A DNA stretch of 64,000 nucleotides from Bradyrhizobium sp. ISRA464 (GCF_029910095.1 NZ_CP094526.1:5642001-5706000), one strand, 5' to 3'. Numbered from the stretch's first letter, positions 36,747 to 45,908 are shown. The notes: generated by a model from the sequence alone, not told the origin. Program-made: numbers and translations.

Positions 36747-37124
36747 TCATAGACTGAGACTACGCCACTTGGGATCGAGGTTCCGGACCTTCCCACTTCC
36801 TCCCGAGCTTATCTCGCTCGTGATCACCGGGGCAACTGTATCCAATGTGAAGGTCAGCGATGCGGTGCCAGTGTTGCCGGCGAGGTCGGTCTCGCTGGCA
36901 ACGATGGTATGCGAGCCGTCCGCCAGCCCGGTCGACGTAAAACTCCACGCCCCCGTCGAACTCGCCGTGGCCGTCGCCGCAATCGCAACGCCGTCCACCG
37001 TGAAATGCACCACCGCGTTCGGATCGCCCATGCCGCTGAGCGCGTCATTCGATGTGATCTTGTCCGTCGACGACGAACCGGTGTCACTGGTCAGGGCCTC
37101 GGCGGCGAATGGGGCGGCGCGGTG
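36747..37124 (-). pseudogene. Fragment of a large Ig-like-repeat adhesin
   Basis: The open frame reads SDTGSSSTDKITSNDALSGM, VVHFTVDGVAIAATATASST, and SHTIVASETDLAGNTGTASL with FTLDTVAPVIT: one complete bacterial Ig-like (Bap/VCBS-type) repeat of about 95 residues plus the edge of another. An upstream stop (37125-37127) and an unrelated downstream tail show it is cut on both sides. It is a relic of a giant surface protein. Confidence 0.65.
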
Positions 37125-37308
37125 CTAATGGCGGTGAGCGCGCCCGGTCGCCTTAGCACCGGGCGTTCCATCATTGATGTCACGGCGGCATATCGACGAG
37201 TCGGCCTGCTCGCAACGAAGCCGTTCAAGCCCCCCGCGGACGCGGGTGCTTCTGGCTGTTAAGAACGCGCAGAACCGCAGACTGTCACCATTGAGCGCTG
37301 GACGGGCT

Positions 37309-38493
37309 TTAGTTGCCAATCACACGCCGGATTCGCGCCAGTGCCTGATCGAGGTCCGCTGCATTCGTGCAAATTCCGAAACCGAAGCGAAGGCGGTCGC
37401 CGCGGTGATCACAGTGCACGTGGACTTCGGCAAGTTTTGCCTCAATCTCGCCTGCACGCCGCGTCCGGAAGGTCAGAAAATTGCCGTGCTGGGCCTTAGC
37501 GCCCCATGGCGTAATCAAATCTGCAAACCGCAATCCCTCAATGTGCTGAAGCGCAAGCCCCTCGATGAATAACGTCATCAATGCCTGCGCGTGACGGTGG
37601 ATTTGTGTGGCAGTCAAGCTCTCACGGGCAAGCCAATCGAATACGGCGACAAGCCGGTAGAGACCCGAGGGATCGAAGGTCGCACCCACGAAACGGCCGG
37701 CATCTTGAGGATACCCGACTGATTTCCCCGGAGGCGCTGCAAGCGAGCCGAAATCGGCGAACCAGCCTGTGTCCCGGGGTCTTGGCCCGTAGCCAGGCGG
37801 GCAATGCAGGAAGCAGCATCCCTCCCCTGCCATCGCATATTTGTAACCGCCAGCGAGATAAAAGGCGCGGCCCGCGATCTCAGACAGATCGGTCGGACGG
37901 GCCATAAAGCCGTGATAGCCGTCGATTACGATGAAAGTATCGCGCGAAGGTACCGCCTCGACCAGGGCCTTGAGATTTCCCGACGTTGCTGATGAGGTAA
38001 AAAACACCTGGCTTACAAAGATAAGGTCATGTTCGCTGCTCCCGCATGCCGCATGAAAGCGTTCAGCGAAGGTCTCGAATGGCTCGGCGGATATGTGCGT
38101 GACGGCGACCAATCCATCCTCCTCCAGGCGGTCGAGCTGACGCCGTGCGGTATGGAACTCGGCGTCGCTCGTCAGGATACGAATGGGCCGATCCGACGGA
38201 AAGCAAGACAACAACCTGCGCAGGAATTCGTGCGTGTTGGGCGCAACGGCGATGGTCGATGGGTCGGGTAGTTGGAGGTGCTTGGCGATCCCGGCCTGGA
38301 CCCGCGGGATCAGCTCACCGAACACCAAGCCCCATTTTTCGCCGGCGAGCCGCGCCGCATCGTGCCAGCACTGCACTTGCGCGGCGAGTGTCACGTCGGG
38401 CCAGTCGTGGTGGCTGTGCGCCGCGAGGTTGATCCGCTCAGGCGCCGCGGCGCGAAACTTCGCAAAATGAGCGGTAAGATCGAGCATGGTCAT
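37309..38493 (-). CDS. Kynureninase-like class V aminotransferase-fold PLP enzyme
   Basis: 394 aa. The PLP lysine lies in YLAGGYKYAMAGEG (near residue 235), the phosphate/Asp segment in FIVIDGYHGFMA (near 210), and the N-terminus INLAAHSHHDWPDVT matches kynureninase-like members. It would cleave kynurenine or 3-hydroxykynurenine to anthranilates plus alanine. It follows and overlaps the tryptophan 2,3-dioxygenase gene by 4 bp, which strongly supports a role in tryptophan/kynurenine breakdown. Some classical kynureninase motifs are not obvious, so a related C-C or C-S lyase reaction cannot be excluded. Confidence 0.7.
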   Translation of the reverse strand: MTMLDLTAHFAKFRAAAPERINLAAHSHHDWPDVTLAAQVQCWHDAARLAGEKWGLVFGELIPRVQAGIAKHLQLPDPSTIAVAPNTHEFLRRLLSCFPSDRPIRILTSDAEFHTARRQLDRLEEDGLVAVTHISAEPFETFAERFHAACGSSEHDLIFVSQVFFTSSATSGNLKALVEAVPSRDTFIVIDGYHGFMARPTDLSEIAGRAFYLAGGYKYAMAGEGCCFLHCPPGYGPRPRDTGWFADFGSLAAPPGKSVGYPQDAGRFVGATFDPSGLYRLVAVFDWLARESLTATQIHRHAQALMTLFIEGLALQHIEGLRFADLITPWGAKAQHGNFLTFRTRRAGEIEAKLAEVHVHCDHRGDRLRFGFGICTNAADLDQALARIRRVIGN

Positions 38494-39557
38494 GACGCGT
38501 AAACGAACCTCATCTGCTTTTGGATCGGGGCCGGGAGCTCAGGCACAGCTGAACGCGGAATGAGGAAAGTGGACAGTCGAAACAGGTCAGAGAAAATGCG
38601 ATGTCGCTCGGCCGTCATCTGAAGATAGGCGTGACCCGAGGAGCCGCCAGTACCTATCTTCAAACCGATCATGCGCTCCACCATGAGTGCATGCCGATAT
38701 CGCCACAGAGTTAGGGTTTCGTCGATGTCCATGAGCACAGTCAAAAGACGGAACGCCGGTTGCACGGCAGGCTTGTCACGATAGAGAGTGATGAAAAGAG
38801 CAGCCTGAACTGATTGCGGCAACAGCCGCCAACTACCCCCCTCATCTGTTTCCGAGAAAATTTCCGAGAACGACGCAATCGCCCGCTCGATATTCTTCAG
38901 TTCGCGATCGCGCTTTTCCGGCGGGATCGCAGGATCCGCGCGCACCAGCTCAGCATCGCGAGCTAGATGTTTTTCCACCGCAGCGCGATAGGCCTCGCGG
39001 AATGTCTCCCCTCCCCAGTCGAGAAATGGCGTTCGCGCAAGCCAACGATTGAGCAAGTCAAATAACGATGGCCGAGCGCCTGCGGCTCGAAGAGCGTCCC
39101 GGTCCGATTGGGAAAGACGCTCGTCGATTGCCTTTTCATCAAATGGAATGCGCGTTTCAGGGGGCAAGCCGAGCCGCGTCTCGATCAGCCGGAACTGCAG
39201 GGACTGGAAACCCGAAGCCGGCATCAGCAGGTCGCGAAAGTCCAGGAAGTCAAATGGCGTCATGGTTTCCAGCACGTCAAGCTGGGCCACGACAAGCTTA
39301 AGGATTTCATGGACACGATTGAGCCCATGTACGATACGGGCCATGGCATCATCAGTGACTGGGATCGCGCCAAAGTCTGTCTCAACCCGATCGAGCTCAT
39401 GCAGGATCTGCTTGAACCACAGCTCGTAGGCCTGGTGGACGATGATGAATAACATCTCGTCATGGGCGTTGATGCCGATTCTGGCACTTTCGGGCTCTTG
39501 CGATGACAGGAGGCGGTCGAGCCGCAGGTAATCGCCATAGTAGACCGGTACGCGCAT
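38490..39557 (-). CDS. Tryptophan 2,3-dioxygenase
   Basis: 355 aa from ATG 39557 (MRVPVYYGDYLRLDRLLSSQ), preceded by GGAGAT; upstream in-frame codons look non-coding. Hallmarks: distal His in FIIVHQAYELWFKQILHELD, Arg in FRDLLMPASGFQSLQFRLIE, heme-ligand His in RYRHALMVERMIG, and the substrate-binding Thr in GTGGSSGHAYL. It oxidises L-tryptophan to N-formylkynurenine with heme and O2. Overlaps the kynureninase-like gene. No kynurenine formamidase (kynB) gene is visible nearby. Confidence 0.9.
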   Translation of the reverse strand: MRVPVYYGDYLRLDRLLSSQEPESARIGINAHDEMLFIIVHQAYELWFKQILHELDRVETDFGAIPVTDDAMARIVHGLNRVHEILKLVVAQLDVLETMTPFDFLDFRDLLMPASGFQSLQFRLIETRLGLPPETRIPFDEKAIDERLSQSDRDALRAAGARPSLFDLLNRWLARTPFLDWGGETFREAYRAAVEKHLARDAELVRADPAIPPEKRDRELKNIERAIASFSEIFSETDEGGSWRLLPQSVQAALFITLYRDKPAVQPAFRLLTVLMDIDETLTLWRYRHALMVERMIGLKIGTGGSSGHAYLQMTAERHRIFSDLFRLSTFLIPRSAVPELPAPIQKQMRFVYAS

Positions 39558-39725
39558 CGCTGATCTCCATCGAAATGACGGACGACACCAACTCTTGCGC
39601 AGCATCATCCTCTCAATGCGGGTCCGCAGCAAGTGCACACCGAGCGTCTCCGATCTACGCTTGAAAACGAGCCCGGTACTGCATGGCCATCCCGATCATT
39701 GGCCCGGACCCAAATGGCTGTACGT

Positions 39726-40865
39726 TCAGCCAGGCCCGGCAACTGCAAGCTGTCCTTCTGAACCAAGGATGACTCTAGCTTCGAACTTTCGACACTCCCG
39801 ATCCAGTGTCTGCTGGATCCATTCGATATCCCGCCGCGCCGGAATGGAGAGACGGAAGTTCCTGATCTGGAGCGGAATCAAGTTGAGCGCGTGAAGACAG
39901 CCGTCGGTCGCATCCAGGTCGGCCAAATACATCAACACCAGGTCGTCCCGGTAGCGCTCGTAACCTCGAATCCCCTCATAGTCGTTCAGAAAATCACCGC
40001 AGCCATACAGAATGAGACGATCCCGATAGATTTCGATCGCTCTCGGATGGTGCGACGAATGCCCATGAACGATCGACACGTTCGCCTGGTCGATGAGTAT
40101 TCGGGCAAAAATCATCTGTTCGTCCGGAATGTTATATCCCCAATTGGATCCCCAATGGATCGAAACGACGATCAGGTCACCCGGCCTCTTGAGCGCCACG
40201 ATTCGATCGGCAACCTCTGAGGCGCTCGCTTCGGACAGGTCAGGCAGCAGGTTGACGCCTGGAGCGCCCTCGGTTGCGGCCCATTCCATGGGGATGCCGC
40301 TCGATGTCGAACCGAACGAAAAGATCAGAAGCCGGGCATAGGCAAGATTGAGCACGACCGGAGCGCTGGCTTCGCGAACGTTGCGCCCCGCGCCAGTCGC
40401 CCTGATGTCGAGCTTTTGTAAGGTCGTCAGCGTTTCCTCTAGGCCTGGGCGCCCATAATCGAGCACATGGTTGTTGGCCAGCACACAGCAGTCGATCTTG
40501 GCGGCCGCCAGACAATCTGCATTCTCGGGGCTCATGCGGTAGTTGACGCCCTTGCACGCGCGGTCCTTGCTGCGGGTCACAGCCGTTTCGAGGTTGATGA
40601 TCCGCGCGTCCGGCCGCATGCGCGCCAACTGGTCCCGTGCTGCGCCCCAAACGTAGGACGGCCCATTACGCCGTGGTATCGGCCCGTTTTCCTGCTCGGC
40701 GAGCAGCACATATCCCTCCGCCGATCGCACGGATTGTTCGTGAATTTCGGGGCTGCACGGATGCGCCAACACTTGGTCGATGCCACGACCGCACATGACG
40801 TCTCCGCATAGAAAGAGACGGAGCGATTTTCGATGTCCAGCGGGCAAATATATTTCCTCGCGCAT
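39726..40865 (-). CDS. CapA family protein (poly-gamma-glutamate capsule type metallophosphatase fold)
   Basis: 379 aa. Motifs in order: LFLCGDVMCGRGID, ARIINLETAVT, CVLANNHVLDYG, LIVVSIHWGSNWGY, IVHGHSSHHPRAIEIY, LILYGCGDFLNDYE. These are the PGA_cap/CapA signatures, a calcineurin-like metal site. No signal peptide is seen, so it may act in the cytoplasm, unlike capsule CapA proteins. It lies 3 bp after the MBL gene and upstream of the tryptophan dioxygenase, in one probable operon. Substrate unknown. Confidence 0.8.
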   Translation of the reverse strand: MREEIYLPAGHRKSLRLFLCGDVMCGRGIDQVLAHPCSPEIHEQSVRSAEGYVLLAEQENGPIPRRNGPSYVWGAARDQLARMRPDARIINLETAVTRSKDRACKGVNYRMSPENADCLAAAKIDCCVLANNHVLDYGRPGLEETLTTLQKLDIRATGAGRNVREASAPVVLNLAYARLLIFSFGSTSSGIPMEWAATEGAPGVNLLPDLSEASASEVADRIVALKRPGDLIVVSIHWGSNWGYNIPDEQMIFARILIDQANVSIVHGHSSHHPRAIEIYRDRLILYGCGDFLNDYEGIRGYERYRDDLVLMYLADLDATDGCLHALNLIPLQIRNFRLSIPARRDIEWIQQTLDRECRKFEARVILGSEGQLAVAGPG

Positions 40866-40868
40866 GGT

Positions 40869-41876
40869 CTAGCAGTGAGTTCCCCTGAACGCCGCCATCA
40901 CTTCAGCAAGCATCCGCTGCTGCTCCCCCACATAACGTGGAGAGAAGTGAAACGGCTCGACGCGGCGCACATTGGCTTCTCGAGCAATTTCTCCAGCAGC
41001 TGTGGTCGTTAGATGAGCCCGGTGCCTCGCCAGCGCATCGTCCGCTCCTGCAAACGCCGCTTCGATGAAGAGGATATCCGCGTTCTGCACGAGCGTTACG
41101 ATGGCGCCACGATTGGCCGGCGTATCGGCGACGTCGGTGACATAGCCAACTTTCTGTCCGGCCGTGACGGTGAGGAGATCACGCAAGGCCCCAAGTGGAA
41201 CGAGCCGATTGCCCGAAGCCGCCGATCCATCGATCTTGATCAAATGATCGTCCGCGCGCCGTTCGACCACGGCCTGCTTGAGTGAGCGCAACCACGGACC
41301 GACGGGCAGCCCGCGCTCCAACAACCGGTTCTTCCAGACATTGACATGCGCCGCCTCCTGCAGCGCAAAGGCAAGGCAGGGCGTACCGTGTTCAAGGATC
41401 ACGGCTGACACGCGATGGGTCGGTTCGTCGCAGATTACCCCGGCAAGGGTTTTGCGAGAGACTGATGCCTCTGCGACAAAAGCCCTCCTCAGCCTGAACC
41501 GCGTGCTCAAGATGGAATTCGCCGCTGCGAGTTCGCTCACGACGAAGACAAGATCGCTAGAATAGGTTTCGACCAGATTCCAGCGATAGGCCTGAAGCTT
41601 GTGAAAGACCCGCTCAGTAAAGCCGGATGGACCAAAGAGCTGCACGGACTTCTCGTGTCCGACAAGCAAGCGAAGCAGGTGGTCGAATCCAACGAAGTGA
41701 TCGATATGCTCGTGCGAGACGAAGACCTGGTCGATGCGTCGTATCTTCCGCGGCGACAGCGAAAAAATCTCTCCGATATCGAACAGCAGGCTGCGCTTCT
41801 CGAACAGCGTCTCCACATATACCGTTGGGTCGCCGTAACGGCCATTGACCAGGTTCGGATGAAAAAGCGGTCGCAT
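40869..41876 (-). CDS. RNase Z-like metallo-beta-lactamase-fold hydrolase
   Basis: 335 aa. The metal site is in FVSHEHIDHFVGFDHLLRLL (HxHxDH), further ligands are in YVTDVADT and HLTTTAAGEIA with a C-terminal His (VEPFHFSPRY). N-terminal FHPNLVNGRYGDPTVYVE and the RNase-Z-like layout suggest phosphodiesterase or related hydrolase activity; the sequence is too divergent to be the housekeeping tRNase Z. First gene of the four-gene minus-strand run ending in the kynureninase-like gene. Confidence 0.75.
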   Translation of the reverse strand: MRPLFHPNLVNGRYGDPTVYVETLFEKRSLLFDIGEIFSLSPRKIRRIDQVFVSHEHIDHFVGFDHLLRLLVGHEKSVQLFGPSGFTERVFHKLQAYRWNLVETYSSDLVFVVSELAAANSILSTRFRLRRAFVAEASVSRKTLAGVICDEPTHRVSAVILEHGTPCLAFALQEAAHVNVWKNRLLERGLPVGPWLRSLKQAVVERRADDHLIKIDGSAASGNRLVPLGALRDLLTVTAGQKVGYVTDVADTPANRGAIVTLVQNADILFIEAAFAGADDALARHRAHLTTTAAGEIAREANVRRVEPFHFSPRYVGEQQRMLAEVMAAFRGTHC

Positions 41877-42081
41877 AGCAAGCCAATCTGCCGCAGCTGC
41901 ACGACGGACTTCCTGATCTAAGCAGACTTTATGGATTTCGCACTCGCCAAAATCGAGCTATACGGCCGCAATCTGGTCACGCTCGTCCGCCGATCCGGCG
42001 AGGTCGCGCCGGCTCCGTAGGAACTCTCAAACCCGAGCCCAGGTCCGAGCCTATGTCCCCTGCAAGCTGATGGAGGGAGCC

Positions 42082-42531
42082 ATGAAACTCGTTTCAAGCG
42101 CCTTCGCCGACGGAGCGCAAATTCCGAGACGGTTCACCTGCGACGGAGAAGACCTCTCACCGCCTCTGCAATGGTCTGATGCGCCGGCGGGAACCAAAAG
42201 TTTTGTCTTGCTCTGCGACGACCCAGATGCGCCCGCCGGCACGTGGCACCATTGGGCGGCTTACGATGTTCCGGCAGTCCTAACGGAGCTTGCGGAAGGC
42301 GCCGCGCGGAACAAAAATGTGAAACAGGCGGTCAATGATTTCCGCAAAGTGGGCTATGGCGGCCCGTGTCCGCCCCATGGCCATGGGCCTCATCATTATC
42401 ACTTCCGGCTGATTGCCATCTCGACCGACCAGCTTCGGGCAAAGGCCAACGCGTCCTGCCGCGACATCGAACGAGAGGCGCGCAAGTCCTTAATCGCGGA
42501 GGCAACCCTCGTCGGCTGGTATGAGAGATAG
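42082..42531 (+). CDS. YbhB/YbcL family Raf-kinase-inhibitor-like protein
   Basis: 149 aa from ATG 42082 with GGAGGG in front; the in-frame ATG at 42070 is less likely. MKLVSSAFADGAQIPRRFTC, SPPLQWSDAPAGTKSFVLLC, DDPDAPAGTWHHWAAYDVP and GPCPPHGHGPHHYHFRL are the phosphatidylethanolamine-binding protein signatures. A small cytosolic protein that binds anionic groups; biological role in bacteria is poorly defined. The adjacent 3' sequence is the insertion site of the IS nest. Confidence 0.9.
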   Translation: MKLVSSAFADGAQIPRRFTCDGEDLSPPLQWSDAPAGTKSFVLLCDDPDAPAGTWHHWAAYDVPAVLTELAEGAARNKNVKQAVNDFRKVGYGGPCPPHGHGPHHYHFRLIAISTDQLRAKANASCRDIEREARKSLIAEATLVGWYER

Positions 42532-42653
42532 TGACAATGGGGGGGCGCTCGGGCCACTTTCCAAGGCTTCAGTTGGTCATCAGTACAACCTGACCATTTG
42601 CCGTCTTTCCATATACCACCGTCGCAGCACGGCGGCAGCCAATGGAATGCTAG

Positions 42654-44093
42654 GAGCCTGTCTGAGTAGTGACTGGTCAAGAGGGTGCGAGTCTGATTCC
42701 TTACATAGCGATGAGCAAGGAATTTCGCCCCTGGAAGATCGATGAGGCCCAGCTTCTGCCGCCGCGCGTGCAGGATTATGTGCCGCAAGATCACGTTTCG
42801 CGGTTGATCGTGTCGCTGGTCAGGGAAAGCCTTGATCTATCGGCGCTCCTCGGCAGCTACCGGAGTGGGCTGGGTCAGCCGCCGTTTGATCCGCGGATGA
42901 TGACGGCGCTGCTTCTGCACGGCTATGCGAGCGGCATCTACTCGTCGCGGCGGATCGCCAAGGCGACGGTGGAGCGGGCGGATTTCATGATGATCGTGGC
43001 CGGCGACCCGCCGGACTTCCGCACGATCTCGGAGTTCCGGCGGCGGCACCTTAAGGCGCTGGCCGACCTGTTTGTGCAGGTGCTGAAGCTCGCCGAGAAG
43101 GCCGGGTTGGTGAAGCTCGGGCACGTTGCGCTCGACGGCACCAAGATCAAGGCGAACGCGTCCAAGCACAAGGCGATGAGCTACGATCGCATGAAGAAGC
43201 GGGAAGCGGAGCTTGAAGCGGAGGTCGATCGCTGGCTCAAGGCCGCCGAGGCCGCCGATGCGGAGGAGGACCAGCGCTACGGCGACCAGCGCGGCGACGA
43301 AATGCCCGATTGGGTGGCCGACAAGCAGAAGCGGCTTGAGAAGATACGCGAGGCCAAGGCCGCGCTGGAGGCCGAAGCCAAGGCTGCAGCCGAGGCGGAG
43401 AGCAAGGCGCGGGCCGAGGCCGAGGAGCGTCGCGTCGCCGAAGGCCGCAAGAAGAGCGGCAAGACGCCGACGAAAACCGAGCCCGACGGCAAGGCGCAAC
43501 GCAATTTCACCGACCCGGAGAGCCGCATCCTGAAGACCAAGGACGGTTACATCCAGGGCTACAACGCCCAGGCCGCGGTCGATGGTGCCCATCAGATCAT
43601 CGTGGCGCAGACGCTGACCGGTTCCTCCAGCGATCAGGCGCAACTGGCGCCGTTGCTCGACGGGATCAGGGCCAATTTGGGGACCAATCCCGACGAAGTG
43701 TCGGCCGACGCCGGCTACTGCTCCGCCGCCAATCTTCGCACGATCAAGCGGCGGCGCATCGAGGGCTACATCGCCACCGGGAGGCAGAAGCACGGCACCC
43801 CGTCCGCCACTGCGAAAACGGCTTCAAGAGCCGGATCGCTGATCGCCAGGATGAGCACCAAGCTCAAGCGCGCCGGCTACCGAAGTCGCTACCGCTTGCG
43901 TAAGCAGATCGTCGAACCCGTCTTCGGACAGATCAAACAGGCAAGAGGGTTCAGGCAATTCCTGCTGCGCGGCATCGACAAAGTGAAGGCCGAATGGGCC
44001 CTGATCTGCACCGCTCACAACCTCGTCAAGCTGGCGAGGGTCGCATGAGCCGCTATCATTAGCCCGCCTTCCCGGAGCTAACTGGACAGGCTC
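42654..44093 (+). mobile_element. IS1182-family insertion sequence
   Basis: 1440 bp. Ends GAGCCTGTC (42654-42662) and GACAGGCTC (44085-44093) are perfect inverted repeats, flanked by CTAG on the left (42650-42653) and CTAG on the right (44094-44097). The CTAG copies are taken as a 4-bp target duplication; because CTAG is self-complementary the repeat appears 13 bp long. Contains one transposase gene at 42711-44048, intact. It directly abuts an IS701 element inserted in the right-hand CTAG. Confidence 0.8.
42711..44048 (+). CDS. IS1182-family transposase
   Basis: 445 aa from ATG 42711 (MSKEFRPWKIDEAQLLPPRV). N-terminal DUF772-like region with YASGIYSSRRIAKATVERAD, catalytic-core pieces ALDGTKIKANASKHKAMSYD and SADAGYCSAANLRTIKRRRI, an unusually long Ala/Glu/Lys-rich coiled segment (residues about 165-260), and a C-terminal VEPVFGQIKQARGFRQFLLR with the expected Glu. 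Appears complete, so the element may be active. Confidence 0.85.
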   Translation: MSKEFRPWKIDEAQLLPPRVQDYVPQDHVSRLIVSLVRESLDLSALLGSYRSGLGQPPFDPRMMTALLLHGYASGIYSSRRIAKATVERADFMMIVAGDPPDFRTISEFRRRHLKALADLFVQVLKLAEKAGLVKLGHVALDGTKIKANASKHKAMSYDRMKKREAELEAEVDRWLKAAEAADAEEDQRYGDQRGDEMPDWVADKQKRLEKIREAKAALEAEAKAAAEAESKARAEAEERRVAEGRKKSGKTPTKTEPDGKAQRNFTDPESRILKTKDGYIQGYNAQAAVDGAHQIIVAQTLTGSSSDQAQLAPLLDGIRANLGTNPDEVSADAGYCSAANLRTIKRRRIEGYIATGRQKHGTPSATAKTASRAGSLIARMSTKLKRAGYRSRYRLRKQIVEPVFGQIKQARGFRQFLLRGIDKVKAEWALICTAHNLVKLARVA

Positions 44094-44097
44094 CTAG

Positions 44098-45520
44098 CAT
44101 TACAGTTGTAATTTTTGCTTGAGATGCGCTTTGCGCGCGTTGGCTTGATGAGCCCTGCGCCAGGATGACCATGCGAGGATGTGGGCATGCGGGATGCGCC
44201 GCTGGGCGAGCTTCATGGCGATGCGGCGGATTTCCTGGATCGACCAGCGGATCAAGAACGATGCTTCGGTCGGGGCCGCGGTCGCGTTTTTTTAAGCAAT
44301 GCTCCGGTGTTGGCCCGATGACGGATGACGGCCATCGTGGCGAAGGCAAGCATGACCAGTGAGACATGGCGATGCCAGCCATGCCAGGAGCGGGTTTCGT
44401 TGTGATCAAGACCGAGCTCGTTCTTGGCGGTTTCGAAGCTGTCTTCGATGGCCCAGCGATGGCCTTCCACGGATACCAGCTTCTGCATGGACGTGCCCTT
44501 GGGGCACCATGTGGAGAAGAAGGCTAAGCTGTTGTCGGCAATATTGCGGCGGATCAGAAGACCTCGGGTCCATTCCCCGGCAAGGTCGTCGTTGTATTCG
44601 CCGGCGTCGAGATCGGCCAGCTCAAGATAGGCCCAGTCGTGCCAGCGCGGACCTTTGGTTCCTTCGCCGGACGGCAGGCGGCGCCAGGCCTTCTTGGGAA
44701 GGCTCTGCGCGATCGTAGAGGCAGTGCCGGCGACAGGCTGCTGCTTGCCCCAGGAATAGAACACGTGATTGGAAGCAACCCCCAGAACATAGCCTTTGCC
44801 CGCCTTGCGCAGCAGGGTTTCGATCGCTCCCGTGCCATACACGCTGTCCGCTGCTACGAACGAGAACGGCACCTTTGCGGCGATCGCGCGAGCGATCATT
44901 TGATGCGCGATCCGGGGCTTCGTCGCAAAGCTCACATCGCTCGGGACATGTGCGGCCTTCAGGCGAGCGGGTTCGTCCGTCCATTCCTTTGGCAGGTAGA
45001 GCGCCCGATCGATGAAGGCATGGCCATGCCGCGACACATAGGAGGCAAACACTCCGATCTGGCAATTGGTGATCTTGCCCGCCGAGCCAGTGTACTGGCG
45101 CGCGACCCCACACGAGGCCTTGCCCTGTTTCAAAAAGCCGGTCTCATCGATGACCAGAACCGCGTCCTCGTCACCCAGCGTTTCCAGCGCGTACTCACGT
45201 ACAATATCGCGCAGCGCGTCGGCATCCCACTGCCCCCGACCCAGAATCGCCTGCTGGCGCCACGGGCCTGGATCGCCAGCCGCTTCCGCCCGCATCCAAC
45301 CCGTCTTGCGCGGCTCGTTGCCCAACAGTCCGTCGAGAAATTGCCCCGCCGAGGCCGCGACCCGCTCTTGCGTAAACAGCGGACGGATGCGTTGCTTGGC
45401 ATCTCGCAACGACGAAGCCCACAGCGTCAGCGTATCCTCAACCGACGCGCCACCAATCATCAGATCCCGAATCATGGTCGCCCATAGATTCAGAACCTTC
45501 AGGAAGATGCAACTGTAATG
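44098..45520 (-). mobile_element. IS701-family insertion sequence
   Basis: 1423 bp. Ends CATTACAGTTG (44098-44108) and CAACTGTAATG (45510-45520) are perfect 11-bp inverted repeats, flanked by CTAG (44094-44097) and CTAG (45521-45524), fitting the YTAR-type 4-bp duplication known for IS701. The left CTAG is also the right flank of the IS1182 element, so both elements used the same target tetranucleotide. Carries one intact minus-strand transposase gene. Confidence 0.85.
44252..45475 (-). CDS. IS701-family transposase
   Basis: 407 aa. DDE-type core: VLVIDETGFLKQGKASCGVA (first Asp), FVAADSVYGTGAIETLLRKA (second Asp), and a C-terminal WAIEDSFETAKNELGLDHNE (Glu). ARQYTGSAGKITNCQIGVFA is the family's conserved central region. 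Full length, flanked by intact inverted repeats. Confidence 0.9.
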   Translation of the reverse strand: MIRDLMIGGASVEDTLTLWASSLRDAKQRIRPLFTQERVAASAGQFLDGLLGNEPRKTGWMRAEAAGDPGPWRQQAILGRGQWDADALRDIVREYALETLGDEDAVLVIDETGFLKQGKASCGVARQYTGSAGKITNCQIGVFASYVSRHGHAFIDRALYLPKEWTDEPARLKAAHVPSDVSFATKPRIAHQMIARAIAAKVPFSFVAADSVYGTGAIETLLRKAGKGYVLGVASNHVFYSWGKQQPVAGTASTIAQSLPKKAWRRLPSGEGTKGPRWHDWAYLELADLDAGEYNDDLAGEWTRGLLIRRNIADNSLAFFSTWCPKGTSMQKLVSVEGHRWAIEDSFETAKNELGLDHNETRSWHGWHRHVSLVMLAFATMAVIRHRANTGALLKKTRPRPRPKHRS

Positions 45521-45540
45521 CTAGGCCGGAATGCTAGGCC
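45521..45540 (+). repeat. Tandem target repeat, interrupted by the IS pair
   Basis: GGAATGCTAGGCC is present intact at 45528-45540. The first half of another copy (GGAATGCTAG) is at 42644-42653 and its remaining CTAGGCC at 45521-45527. Removing both IS elements and their CTAG duplications restores two tandem 13-bp copies, showing the original insertion site. Confidence 0.7.
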
Positions 45541-45641
45541 ATTTTCTTGTTCTGCAGCGAGTCATGTGGGTGACGATGACCTTGGCCCCACGGGCTTAAT
45601 CCAGTTTGAAGTTCGTTCTGGCCCACGACAAGGACCAGAGC

Positions 45642-45908
45642 ATGAAGCGCAGCCGCTTTTCGGAAGAGCAGATCATCGGGATTTTGAAGGAGCATGAGGC
45701 CGGCGTTTCGGTCGCCGATTTGTGCCGCAAGCACGGCGTCAGCGACGGCAGCATCTACAAATGGAAGGCCAAGTTCGGCGGGATGGAGGTCTCGGAGGCC
45801 AAGCGGCTGAAGACGCTGGAGGACGATAGCACGCGGCTGAAGCGGCTGCTGGCAGACGCTATGCTGGACAATGCGGCGCTGAAGGATCTGTTGGGAAAGA
45901 AATGGTGA
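45642..45908 (+). CDS. IS3-family transposase OrfA
   Basis: 88 aa from ATG 45642 (MKRSRFSEEQIIGILKEHEA). Helix-turn-helix VADLCRKHGVSDGSIYKWKA then a leucine-zipper-like segment (SEAKRLKTLEDDSTRLKRLL). It is complete and overlaps OrfB (ATG at 45902), the usual IS3 arrangement with programmed frameshifting. The partner OrfB is broken, so the element is dead. Confidence 0.85.
   Translation: MKRSRFSEEQIIGILKEHEAGVSVADLCRKHGVSDGSIYKWKAKFGGMEVSEAKRLKTLEDDSTRLKRLLADAMLDNAALKDLLGKKW

Noticed and set aside
41931..42020. Plus-strand 29-codon frame (MDFALAKIELYGRNLVTLVR).
   Set aside because: Looks like a protein tail but has no ribosome site and no identifiable family; kept out of the gene list.
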